Below are positions 16,522-25,540 of a stretch of DNA of 64,000 nt, piece after piece. A model generated the notes under the pieces. The model made no database searches, was not told the DNA's origin, and was given only the letters and a program-made list of their open reading frames with translations. Each line of letters opens with the position of its first letter. The first letter of the stretch is position 1. Source of the DNA: Kitasatospora sp. NBC_01246 (GTDB lineage Bacteria; Actinomycetota; Actinomycetes; Streptomycetales; Streptomycetaceae); NCBI RefSeq assembly GCF_036226505.1, contig NZ_CP108484.1, forward strand, positions 8,699,212 through 8,763,211, written 5' to 3'. A program made the translations under genes and the position numbers.

Positions 16522-17522
16522 CCGCGAGCCGCCTTCCTCCGTGGAGGAGCGGCGGTCTCTGCGGCGTGATCCAGGGGGATCGCGTCGATCGCGGCGCCCC
16601 GGATGGCGTGGGACAACGCTCCGATCATGCCGTCGGCCCGGTTGTGGAGGTAGCGGTCCAGCTTGACCAGGCTGCCCGGCGGGTGGTCGTGCAGGAGAAG
16701 GGTCTGTTCCATGGTCGCGATCAGGCCCTTCCACTCGTCGCCGTAGGGGAACGGGCGGGTGGGGACGAGAGTGAAGCGGCCCGCGATCTGGGCGCCCCGG
16801 GTGCCAGCGAGGAGTTCGCTGGTCTCCAGGCCGATTCCCGCATAGACGAACGTCGCGGGGATGCGCTCGGAGAAGTACTTCAGGGTGTCGGAGACCTCGC
16901 CCCCGGCCCGCGTGACCTGCGAGACGTTGTGGATTTCGTCGACCAGCACCAGACCGGTGCGGGTGTCCGTGCAGACGCCGACCACGGCCTCGATGATGTC
17001 CGTCATGTTCGACCGGGAACGGACTGGAAGGCCCAGAAAGCGCGCGAACTCGGCAGCGACCATGCGGGCGGTCGCGGCAGGCGGGACCGTGATGTAGAGC
17101 ACCGGGATGCGGTCGGTGACGTTCGGGTGGCGAGCCCGGTCGAGGAGCTCGTGGGCGAGCCCGAGCTGAGTGATGGCGCTGGTCTTGCCCGTGCCCGGCA
17201 AGCCGGAGACCATCAAGCCTCGGCGAGCGCTGATCGCGTGTCGATTGAGCAGGACCAATCGACGGCCGCAGACCACCGTCTTCTCGACGAACGAGGTGGC
17301 CACCACGAGCATCCGGGCGTGATGGTCGAGCCGGTCCTCGTCATAGAGGGCCCGCTCTGCCGGGGACAGCCTCCGCAGTTCGTCGGAAGACAACAGGACC
17401 GGGGGCTCGGGCGGGCCGGCGGCGAACGTCCGCCATCCGTCCAGGGTGGTGAGCTGACGGTTGGCCGCAGCATCGGCCTCGTGCAGGGCGGTTCGTCGAC
17501 CCGCCGCTTCGGAGATGGTCAC
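16518..17522 (-). CDS. tniB: TniB/TnsC-like AAA+ ATPase of a Tn7-like transposon
   Basis: A 334-residue ATPase. Walker A is GLPGTGKTS (107-115) and Walker B LVLVDEIHNV (191-200). Further conserved blocks are ERIPATFVYAGIGLETSELL and RFTLVPTRPFPYG. In this family the protein bridges the transposase and the target selector and enforces target immunity. It overlaps tniA upstream by 4 nt (17519-17522) and tniQ downstream by 4 nt, so the set is translated as one coupled operon. It is intact. Confidence 0.9.
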   Translation of the reverse strand: MTISEAAGRRTALHEADAAANRQLTTLDGWRTFAAGPPEPPVLLSSDELRRLSPAERALYDEDRLDHHARMLVVATSFVEKTVVCGRRLVLLNRHAISARRGLMVSGLPGTGKTSAITQLGLAHELLDRARHPNVTDRIPVLYITVPPAATARMVAAEFARFLGLPVRSRSNMTDIIEAVVGVCTDTRTGLVLVDEIHNVSQVTRAGGEVSDTLKYFSERIPATFVYAGIGLETSELLAGTRGAQIAGRFTLVPTRPFPYGDEWKGLIATMEQTLLLHDHPPGSLVKLDRYLHNRADGMIGALSHAIRGAAIDAIPLDHAAETAAPPRRKAARG

Positions 17523-19393
17523 GGACGCCTCCAGGGGTTGGCGAGCGGGTCGAACAGACCCAGCGGGATGACCTTGGCCAGCTCGGTGTCCGGCTCCTCG
17601 TCCGGCGCGGGCTCGACGGCAGGCGGGTCCGGGATCGGCGGCTCGGGGGTGGTGGCCCGGGTCCGGGCGGCGACGCGGCGAGAACGCTTGGCCGCAGGAC
17701 CCTTCTCCAGGGCAGGGCCGGCGTGGGCCCGCCGCAGCAGGGCAGCGGCGGCATCAGCGATCTGCTCCTCGGTGCCGCCGGGGACCTGCTCGCAGGCGTG
17801 GTCCCAGGCCAGCTCGCCGAACGGGACGCCGACGCGGCGAAGGTGCTTCCAGAACACGGTGATCCACCGATCGCCCTGGCGGTCGCGTACCCAGATCCGG
17901 GAGATGTCGTAGGGGTCGTAGTGGATCTCCCACAGACCCTTCTTCTCCACCACTCCGGAGTGCTGGCGCCGAAGTGGGCCCAACTCGACGTCGTCGTAGG
18001 TGCGGTGCTTGATCCGGATGCCGTAGGCGTTGATCGCCTGCCAGCGCTCGGGCAGCAGCTCGATGTAGTCCGCGCCGTTCAGCGGGACCGGGACGTAACC
18101 GCAGGACTCCACCAGCGTGGCGTACTTCTCGTTCGGTGAGAACGCCCGCTTCGGTGCCTGCGGGTCACGCAGCCCGTCATGCGGCCTGGTTTGCCAGACC
18201 GCGACAATCCACTCATCAAGAAGACTCTGCAACTCGGATAGCGACCACAGCCGCCCGTCCTCCAGCTTCCGGCCTCGCCGGTCCGCGGTCGAACCGGTGT
18301 AGCCCGCGACGAACTGAGCGAACAGTGTGGCCACTGAGCCCAGGGTCTTCTCGATCGTGCCCTTGTCCGTCGGGGTCGCTTTGTGGGCCGGTTGCAGGTT
18401 GATGCCCAAATAGCGGCAGGACGCCCGGAAGTTGTTCGAGATGAACACCTTGCCGTGGTCGCAGACGATCGTCTCCGGAACGATCACCGGCCGTGCCGCC
18501 GCCTGCTCCAGGCGCTCGTCCAAGGTCAGCAACCGTCGGTGCGGCAGCACCGAACGGGACATCAGCAAGGCTTCTGACCAGCCCGGTCGCATCGCCTCCG
18601 GGGTGACGCTGCGGGCCAGCAGCGCGGAGGCGTCGGCTGCTTTCGTCGTCGGCCGCAGCACCGCCGCGGTGATCGACCTGGTCGCGATGTCGACCATCGC
18701 GGTCAGCTCGACCTTCTCCGCGATGCCGTCGTCCAGCCGCACCAGCACGTCCAGCGGGGTCGAGTCGATCTGCATGAGCTCGCCCGGCGCACTGGCCGGC
18801 ACTTCCCCGAACGGGCCGGGCGGCCGTGCGTTGACCGACCGGCGTGTGCGGGCCGAGCCCGTCGCATGAGTGCCGGTCGCCAGCTTGCTGTAGAGCCGGT
18901 AGAGGGTGGCCCGGGAAGGAACCTCGACATGGGCGGCATCTTTCCGGCCGGACAGGATCTCCTTGGCCCGCCAGACGATGAACCCGATCGTCTTCGACGA
19001 GTCCTCGGCCGTCTCGCCGATCGCCTGCCGCATCGCCTCCACCACCGCCGCATCGACCATGCCGAAGGCCGGCATCTGTTTGGCCGACCGGCCGTCGGCC
19101 AGTCCGATCAGTCCGTCACGCTGATAGCGCTAGCGCCGCTGCTTGATCCCGCTGGCCGTCACCGGGTGCCCGGCCGCCGTCAGCTCGGCCGCCTTGACTC
19201 GCTCACGCTCAGCCAGCGAGTTCCGTCTCGGATCGAACTCCGGCCGCGGCACCGCTCCTTCGGAACCGTCCAGCGGCAGGCCGTGCAGCACTTCGAGAAT
19301 GTGCCCCTCCCACCAACGGGCCTGTTCGGCCGCTGTCTCGGGAAACTCCGCGATCCGGGCCGTGGGGGGAACCTTCCGCTCCGTCCCGCTCAT
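17519..19393 (-). pseudogene. tniA: TniA/TnsB-like DDE transposase with an in-frame amber stop
   Basis: The frame opens at ATG 19393 (MSGTERKVPPTARIAEFPET), overlapping the tnsA stop by 4 nt. It reaches TAG at 19130-19132 after 87 codons, then continues in the same frame (RYQRDGLIGLADGRSAK..) to 17519. A downstream ATG at 19075 would give a 518-residue product that still holds the integrase core: QIDSTPLD, IVCDHGKVF and the Glu in KGTIEKTLG, plus Mu-type C-terminal parts (WQTRPHDGLRDP). Without the amber codon it would be 624 residues, normal for the family. It may be a nonsense mutation, read through, or restarted at 19075. Confidence 0.85.
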
Positions 19394-20142
19394 TGGGCAC
19401 CCCTGCCGGCCAAGCTCACGACCGTGCGCGGTCCCATCAGCTCGATCGACAGCCCCTTGAAGACCAGTTCCTGGAGCCAGAGCAGATGAAACAGGGTGGG
19501 CAGCGTCGCGAGCCGGTCACCCACCACGTCGGCCCCCGGAAACATCGGACCCGGCTCCGCGAAGACCTCCCGCAGCCGATCGGCAACCGGGCGGTGCAGG
19601 CACCGTGGGTGCCGGTAGCGCGACAGCCACCGCACATTCGCCAGCAGCACCGCCTCCGGCGTCCCGACCCGCTCGAACCCCCACCCAGCCTGAGCGCAGG
19701 CCAGCCGCGTCACCTCGAACGCTTCCGCGTCCTTCGGCTCGATCCGCTCATCCGCGCGGACGTCGATGACCACCGCCGAGCCATCCACGTGGCGGGCGAA
19801 GTAGTCCGGGGCGTGCCGACGCTCTCGTTCGCCGTCGTGCCAGTACAGCCAGAACGGCTGCGAGGCGATCCCTGCCACCTTCGGGTCGAAGTCCATGAGC
19901 AGAAGCCGATCCCGCTCCAACCAGGACTCGAAGCCGACGTGCTGCCCAGTCGTCGCCGCCCAGTACCAGCCCGCGAAGTGACGCTCACCGCGAGACCACC
20001 GAAAGGGCCGCACCGGTGCCCCGTCCTCGAAACGGGTCGTCACGCAGTCCAGCAGCGGACGCCGTTGTCGCTCGCGAACGACATCCACGTACGACAGCTC
20101 GACGTACGGGCATGCAAGATCCACCCCAGCCGGTACAGCCAC
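19390..20142 (-). CDS. tnsA: TnsA-like transposon endonuclease
   Basis: A 250-residue protein with the TnsA nuclease layout: acidic residues in VGFESWLERDRLLLMDFD (E72/E76), the aspartate in RRHAPDYFARH (D113), and VVIDVRADE (D127), where Escherichia coli TnsA has a catalytic lysine after the beta strand and this protein has R129. TnsA cuts the 5' ends so that the element moves by cut-and-paste. Its presence separates this system from Tn5053, which lacks it. ATG 20142 leads the tnsA-tniA-tniB-tniQ operon, and the element's end repeats lie just upstream. Confidence 0.82.
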   Translation of the reverse strand: MAVPAGVDLACPYVELSYVDVVRERQRRPLLDCVTTRFEDGAPVRPFRWSRGERHFAGWYWAATTGQHVGFESWLERDRLLLMDFDPKVAGIASQPFWLYWHDGERERRHAPDYFARHVDGSAVVIDVRADERIEPKDAEAFEVTRLACAQAGWGFERVGTPEAVLLANVRWLSRYRHPRCLHRPVADRLREVFAEPGPMFPGADVVGDRLATLPTLFHLLWLQELVFKGLSIELMGPRTVVSLAGRGAQ

Positions 20143-20168
20143 CCAGCACCCCCAGCACGATCACCTAC

Positions 20169-20237
20169 ACGACTAGGTTCACTGAGACGGAAGGCCAAAC
20201 GACTGGGTTCGCTGAGTAAACGACTCGATTGAGTGAG
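20169..20237. repeat. three transposase-binding-like repeats at the right end of the Tn7-like element
   Basis: acgactaggttcactgag (20169-20186), acgactgggttcgctgag (20199-20216) and acgactcgattgagtgag (20220-20237) share a degenerate 18-bp consensus in the same orientation and are spaced 30 and 21 bp apart. Arrays like this mark transposon ends bound by TnsB/TniA. They lie directly upstream of tnsA, where the end should be. The exact outer boundary and target duplication could not be fixed. Confidence 0.7.
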
Positions 20238-20251
20238 AGCGGTCAGCGAAG

Positions 20252-21101
20252 GTGGCCTTGTTCGCGAGTTTCCGGCAGCAGATGTTCACCAGTTTCGGCA
20301 GCGCCCCTGGATCCCGCAGATTCGAACAGCCCGGGCTCATTGACTCAGGCATGCCTGGTCGGGGACGGCTCGATCGGCCGATACGAGAGGATGTGCACGC
20401 TGATGCGCAAGGACGTTTCGTAGGGGGATAGTTGGTATGGCGGGGGAACTGTGGGTATCGACGTTCTCGCTCGCGGGTGTCGTGCGCGGTGGTGCGCTGA
20501 CGGCGTTCACTCAGCGTGCCGCCCAGCGGTCGGCGGATCGGGCCGAGGAGAGGCGACGGTCGGCGGCGACCGCCGAGACGCGCCGGACCGAGCAGGTGCA
20601 GGCGATCCAGGAGTTCCTTGCCTGTGCCCAACTCGCCGAGCGGGCCGCCTACGCCCGCCCGGAACCGTGGGGTGCCGACGAGGACGGCTGGATGACCGGG
20701 GCGCAAGCCACCATGACCAAGCTCTGGACGGCTGACCGCGGGGTTGCCCTGCTCTGCGACCCGGCTCTGGAGGCCCCCGCCCGCGCTTACGGACGCGCGC
20801 TCAACCAGGCGGTCTGGCGCGAGCTCGGTGACGTGGACGTCAACGAGCACCTGGAAGAGCACAAGAATGCCTTCATGATCGCTGCCCGGGCGAGCCTGGC
20901 CCGCACATGACCGATCGCCCGGGCCGGTCATCCATTGAAGCTCCAGTGGTACGAGTCGACCACCCTCAGCCCCGGTGCTACAGGCTCCTCTCGGACCGGG
21001 AGCTTGCCAGGACCTCCAACGGCACAGTCGAACACCGCCCGCTGGTTGGGTGCTGCCGAAACTGGTGAGCATCTGCTGCCGGAACTCGCGATCGAAGCCA
21101 C
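20252..21101. repeat. about 50-bp inverted repeat pair flanking a small gene
   Basis: The arm at 20252-20302 and the reverse complement of 21052-21101 align over about 50 bp with few differences (both contain ccggcagcagatg and ccagtttcggcagc). They enclose about 750 bp carrying the gene at 20437-20910. The right arm cuts into a Ku gene fragment. This could be a small non-autonomous mobile unit or two copies of some other element's end. Confidence 0.6.
20437..20910 (+). CDS. KilB-like/hypothetical membrane-anchored protein
   Basis: A 157-residue protein with an N-terminal membrane segment (TFSLAGVVRGGALTAFTQRA) followed by an Arg/Glu-rich helix (SADRAEERRRSAATAETRR) and a helical domain (IQEFLACAQLAERAAYARPE). 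Streptomyces plasmids and islands carry many proteins of this layout, some annotated as the plasmid-spread protein KilB; the match is by pattern only. It lies inside the 20252/21101 inverted repeats, so it may be the cargo of a small mobile unit. Function is unknown. Confidence 0.65.
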   Translation: MAGELWVSTFSLAGVVRGGALTAFTQRAAQRSADRAEERRRSAATAETRRTEQVQAIQEFLACAQLAERAAYARPEPWGADEDGWMTGAQATMTKLWTADRGVALLCDPALEAPARAYGRALNQAVWRELGDVDVNEHLEEHKNAFMIAARASLART

Positions 21102-21289
21102 GTCACGATCTCCCCGAAGTCCACCTGGGTGCCGGTGCGCTCGTTGACCCGTTTGCTGCGGACACGGTCCGGGGTACCGCGCTGCAGCTGGTGGAAGCGC
21201 ACGTCGTGGGCCTGCGTCGCCGTGTACGGCGCGACGGGCACCGTCACCAGGCCGAAGGTCAGCACTCCGGTCCACACAGGTCGGGCCAC
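21102..21289 (-). pseudogene. ku: N-terminal fragment of Ku (non-homologous end-joining protein)
   Basis: The minus frame begins MARPVWTGVLTFGLVTVPVA and continues YTATQAHDVRFHQLQRG, RVRSKRVNERTG and VDFGEIV, the exact N-terminal pattern of bacterial Ku (about 260-330 residues). After about 62 residues it runs into the 50-bp inverted-repeat arm at 21101 and homology is lost. It is a clear truncation at a repeat boundary. No ligase D gene is nearby. Confidence 0.8.
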
Positions 21290-21429
21290 GACCGCCTCCG
21301 TTCCCGGACGACTCCGGCGCGCCGCCGCTCGCGCGGCACGGGCTCACCGCCAGCGTCGCCGCCGGGCGGTCGGCGCGCACGCGGGAGTGGGCCGACAGAC
21401 ACCGCGGCGACACCCCGCACCGCCGGGCG

Positions 21430-21560
21430 GCGCACCGCGGCCGCCCACGACGACTCCGTGGTGGGCCAGGGCTGTGACGACCGGTTCGAGTTCGAGTTGG
21501 CGCTGGACCTGCTGGACGGCTTCGAGCGGCCCCGGCAGCAGGGCTGGACCTCGACCGCCG
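21430..21560 (+). pseudogene. possible C-terminal scrap of a TetR-family regulator
   Basis: The plus frame reads VVGQGCDDRFEFELALDLLD then GFERPRQQG, which resembles the last helix of many TetR/AcrR regulators (RFEFGLxxLLDGLE). Nothing N-terminal of it is recognisable. Short and therefore tentative. Confidence 0.4.
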
Positions 21561-21682
21561 CCGGCGGACCGGACGCCCGCCCGGCCCGGCACGGCGCAAG
21601 GCCCGCGGGCGCGGGGCCGGACGTCACTTCCGGTCCTCGGCGCCCGCGGGCCCGCGGGCCCGCGGGCTCACCACCTCGCCGG

Positions 21683-22642
21683 TCAGCCCCAGAGGCTGCG
21701 CCCGGCGAGATCGGCGGTCTGCACGACCACCAGGGCCGTCAGCAGCCCCAGGACGGCCAGTACCCCCGCCGCCTGGATCAGAGCCCGGCCCTTGCGCGGC
21801 GCGAACACCAGCACCGAGCCGACCGCGAAGCCCGCCAGCAGCCCGCCGAGGTGGCCCTGCCAGAAGGTGAAGCCCGCCGAGGCGACCAGCCAGATGATCG
21901 CCCCCACCAGCTGCCGCCCGCCGCCGAGCGGGTCGTGGTGCATCTTCCTGGTCATCAGGAAGTACGTGGCGACCAGGCCGAAGATCGCGCCGGACGCGCC
22001 GACCGCCGCCTCCTGCGGGGCGATCAGGTACCCCAGGACCGACCCGCCGAGCAGACCCGTCAGGTAGAGCGCCAGCATGCGGACCCGGCCCAGTTGCTGC
22101 TCCACCACCCGCCCGAAGAGCCACAGCGAGTACATGTTCATCAGGATGTGCAGGATGCCGAACTGCCCGTGTGTGGCGGGCAGATGCAGGAACCCCGAGG
22201 TGACCAGCCGGTACCACTCGCCGTGCGCGATCCCGACCTCCTGGAAGCCCGGCGGCAGCAGACCGTCCTCGACGACGTACCGCAGGCCGTCCGGCCCGGT
22301 CACCCCCTGGCCGAGACTGTCGAACCGGTCGACGACGCCCGGACGGATCAGTTCGAGCACGTACACCAGCACGTTCACGGCGATCAGCAGGTACGTCAGG
22401 TAGGGCGTGCCGATCAGCCTCCCGCCGAACACCGTGCGGGCCTGACGGATGCTCCGGTGGCCCTCCTTCACGCACTCCGGGCACTGGTGGCCGACCGGCG
22501 CGTCCAGCATGCAGTCCGGGCAGATGTAGCGCTCGCAGCGGGTGCACCTGATGAACGACTCCCTGGCCGGATGCCGGTAGCAGGTGGTGGCGGGCTGCAC
22601 CTCTGGGCTGGGCGCCCCGGGGGTGACGTGTGTGGCGTCCAT
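21683..22642 (-). CDS. rhomboid-family intramembrane serine protease
   Basis: A 319-residue membrane protease. The N-terminus carries a B-box-like zinc-binding region with Cys/His pairs (CYRHP, CTRCERYICPDC, HQCPEC; about 21-57). Six or seven membrane helices then include the rhomboid loop EWYRLVTSGFLH, HILMNMYSL, catalytic GASGAIFGL (S217) and WQGHLGGLLAG (H264). Length and architecture fit actinobacterial rhomboids. ATG 22642 is a plausible start. No obvious operon partner. It appears intact among decayed neighbours. Confidence 0.93.
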   Translation of the reverse strand: MDATHVTPGAPSPEVQPATTCYRHPARESFIRCTRCERYICPDCMLDAPVGHQCPECVKEGHRSIRQARTVFGGRLIGTPYLTYLLIAVNVLVYVLELIRPGVVDRFDSLGQGVTGPDGLRYVVEDGLLPPGFQEVGIAHGEWYRLVTSGFLHLPATHGQFGILHILMNMYSLWLFGRVVEQQLGRVRMLALYLTGLLGGSVLGYLIAPQEAAVGASGAIFGLVATYFLMTRKMHHDPLGGGRQLVGAIIWLVASAGFTFWQGHLGGLLAGFAVGSVLVFAPRKGRALIQAAGVLAVLGLLTALVVVQTADLAGRSLWG

Positions 22643-22689
22643 GGAAGGGCTGGTCTCCGTACGGTTTCGGCTGGGCCCGGCGGCTGATC

Positions 22690-23470
22690 CGCGGCCGGTG
22701 CAGCGAACAAGCTAGCGAACGTGCGGGCTGCTGGAAACGGAGGGGTGGGGTCCGCATCGGTCGCGGTGCGCCGGCCCGTCAGGGAGGCGCGGGCCGGCGG
22801 CCGGACGGTCGCGGAGCGGGTCGTGGGAACGCCCCCGGCGGCCGGCGGCCGATGGGCCGGCCGGGTTGCCGCGGAGAACCTCGCCGACGGGTGTCGATCC
22901 GGGCGCCGGCCGTTCGTGTGGAGAGTGGAAGGCCGGCACGCTGCCGTCGCGGCCACCCACGTCGCGCTCGGCCGGGACGCCTCCCTGCTGCCCTACGGCC
23001 GCTTCACGGATCGGCAGGTGCAGAGGCTGTACTCGGTACTGCCGGCCACCGGATCCGGTACTTGGGCCGCTCCGCGTCCTCGGGCGTCCTGGACTTCAAC
23101 GGGTCGCTGGCCATCCACGACCGCCGCGGGTTCGTCGCCGCCTGCGCCATCCACGTCCGCACCTGCGCCTGCTCGGCCGGGGTCAGGCCCTTGAAGACGC
23201 CGCTCGCAGCGGGGTCGGCGCGACGGTGTTCGGCACCGGCGGCTTGGCCGCGGCCACAGCGTCGGTGGCGCCGGCCAGAACGACATCGGTACCCGCGGCG
23301 GTGACGACGGCCACTGCGCCGACGCGGACGATGCTCACGGCGGCTGCCTCGGCGTGGACGGCGATTGCGCATGTAGGGCGGGCGCATTCAGCGCATTAGC
23401 CTGCGCGTTTCATCTGGGGTCGCGTCCGAATCATGATCGAAAAAGCGAAAGTGCCTTCTGAGCTGCAACG
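22690..23470. other. decayed region with gene scraps
   Basis: About 780 bp without an intact gene. On the minus strand a GTG near 23340 gives a signal-peptide-like stretch (VRVGAVAVVTAAGTDVVLAG), then after a frame change GVFKGLTPAEQAQVRTWMAQ at about 23100-23200. On the plus strand VALGRDASLLPYGRFTDRQV (about 22960-23020) also looks coding. All are short and frame-broken. Confidence 0.4.
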
Positions 23471-23962
23471 ATGAGGAGGTGCGCCGCGTGGGCGTTCGCC
23501 GCACCGGTACGAACGCGCTCGGCGTGGGAACACCGCCGGCCTCTCCAGGACGGCCGCCCCCGCAGCCGGGGGCTTGCGCTGCCCCCGCGCGCGGCTCGCG
23601 ATGCACCGGCGGGCAAGGGCCTGCCGCCCGTCCTGCTCTTCCAGGCCACCGAGGACGCCGCCACCCCGTACGAGGGCGGGGTCGCGATGCGCGACGCGCT
23701 GCCCGGCTTGAAGCTGGTCGTCCAGAGCGGCGGCAGCTTCCACGAGATCCTCTTCCACGGCAACGCCTGCCTGGACGACACCTTCACCGCGTACCTCCGG
23801 GACGGCAGCCTGCCCAAGGGCAACGATCGGATCGCCAAGACCTGCGCTCCCGAGCCCGATCCCGACCCCGTCTACGTGACCCCGCCGCCGGCCGCGGCCG
23901 CCCCGGCCGCCGGCCCGCTCGCGCGGACCGACCCGGAGACCGTCCGCGGCCTCCTCCGCTAG
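23471..23962 (+). pseudogene. C-terminal fragment of a Tap-type tripeptidyl aminopeptidase (alpha/beta hydrolase)
   Basis: From about 23610 the frame reads LPPVLLFQATEDAATPYEGG, ALPGLKLVVQSGGSFHEILF and NACLDDTFTAYLRDGSLPKG. This is the C-terminal domain of secreted Streptomyces tripeptidyl aminopeptidases, with the catalytic Asp in ATEDAATPY and His in SFHE. The family has about 500 residues; here only the last 115 or so remain and the nucleophile part is gone. The sequence before 23610 does not match, so 23471 is not a true start. Confidence 0.75.
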
Positions 23963-24090
23963 CCGACCGGCCCCCTGCCCCGGTGGTGGTGCGTGGTGGG
24001 GGTCGCCTGCCAGCGCGCTGTGCGCGGGTTGCCAGCGGAGGGGCGGAGGCTGGAGGCGTCCAGGTCGGCACCGATCAGAGGAGTGCTCCC

Positions 24091-25540
24091 ATGCCCCATC
24101 AGGTTTCTTCACCGGCTCGTGCGGTACGGTCACGCCGCCGGCTGCGGCTGACGGCTGTCGTGGCCGCTTCGTGTCTGGCGACGGGGACGGTGGGCTCCGC
24201 GGTCGCGGCATCCGCCCCCTCCGCCGTACGGTCCGGACCGCACGGTCGCGGCATCCGCCCCCTCCGCCGTACGGTCCGGACCGCACACGGCCGAGGGCGA
24301 CGGCGCACTGCGGGCCCGGCTCTCGCAGCTGGCGCGGACCCTGGTGGCGGCCGGGGCGCCGGGCGTGATCGTGCGGGTGGACGACGGCCGCGGCCGGCCG
24401 GTCGAGATCGTCGAGCAGGCCTGGTGGGCGGCGCGGGACCACCGGATCGCGGCCGGGGACGAGTTCCGGATGGGCTCCAACACCAAGACCATGATGGCCA
24501 CGCTGGTACTCCAACTGGCCGCCGAGGGCAGGCTCACCCTGGACGACCCGGTGCAACGGTGGCTGCCGGGCCGGGTGCCGGACGGCGGGGCGATCACGCT
24601 GCGGATGCTGCTGAACCACACCAGCGGCCTGTTCGACTACACCGAGGACGGCGCGCTCCTGCCGTCGATCCTGGGCAGGGACCCGCGGCGGTGGACCTCG
24701 GCGGACCTGCTCGCCGTCGGGGTGCGGCACGAGCCGCTGTTCGCGCCCGGCGCGCGGTGGTCGTACAGCAACACCGGCTACGCCGCTGTCGGCGCTGTGC
24801 TTGAACAGGTCACCGGGCAGAGCCCGGCCGACCTGGTCCGGGGCCGGATCGCCCGGCCGCTGGGCCTACGTCACACCTATCTCGCCACCGGCCCGGCCTG
24901 GCTCGGCCGGCACGCCCACGGCTACGAACCGGACCCCGCCCACATGCCGCCGGGCGTGCCGGCCGCGTTCAGGGACGTCGCCGGACCGCGCCACGACGGT
25001 CACGTGGACGTCTCCGCCCATGACCCGAGCTGGGGCGGGGCGGCCGGGGCGGTGGTCTCCACCGCGCAGGACTGGGCCCGCTTCCACAGCGCGCTGATGT
25101 CCGGCCGGCTGCTGCCCCCGGCCCAACTCGCCGAGATGCGCACCACCGTTCCGATGGACCCGGAGAACCCGGTGGACGGGCCCGGCTCCGGCCTCGGCAT
25201 CGAGACCGGCGCCACCCCCTGCGGCACCGTCTGGGCGCACGACGGCGGGATCACCGGCTACTCCAGCAGCACCATCACGGACGGCACCGGCAGCCGCACC
25301 GCCACCGTGCTCGTGCCGACGGAGCTGCTCTACGAGTTCGAGGCCGACCGGGGGCTCGTCGAGGCCGATCGGGCCCTGCACCTCGCGGTGGTCTGTGCCA
25401 TGTTCGGCACGCCCGTGCCGGCCGGCACGGCCCCGGTCGCCGGAGGCCCGGCCGGCGGGATCGTCGCCGGCCTGGGTGCGGCCGGCGGGCGGCCGGCCGA
25501 AGGGGCCACGTCGTTGCCCGTCCCGGCTCAGGCCGGCTGA
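24091..25540 (+). CDS. secreted serine hydrolase (class C beta-lactamase / DD-peptidase family), frame broken by a 43-bp duplication
   Basis: ATG 24091 starts a signal peptide (MPHQVSSPARAVRSRRRLRL then TAVVAASCLATGTVGSAVAA). The mature enzyme has the family triad: SNTK (SxxK) in FRMGSNTKTMMATL, YSN in WSYSNTGYAAVG and HDG in WAHDGGITGYSS. Between them a 43-bp segment is duplicated (24201-24243, 24244-24286), which moves the frame by one. Removing one copy restores a continuous 468-residue reading frame. As it stands, translation from 24091 fails; an internal start near 24344 would give a protein without a signal peptide. The end overlaps the convergent SARP gene by 13 nt. Confidence 0.85.
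24201..24286. repeat. perfect 43-bp tandem duplication inside the serine hydrolase gene
   Basis: Bases 24201-24243 and 24244-24286 are identical. The unit length is not a multiple of three, so loss or gain of one copy switches the gene on or off. It falls just after the predicted signal peptide. Confidence 0.95.
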
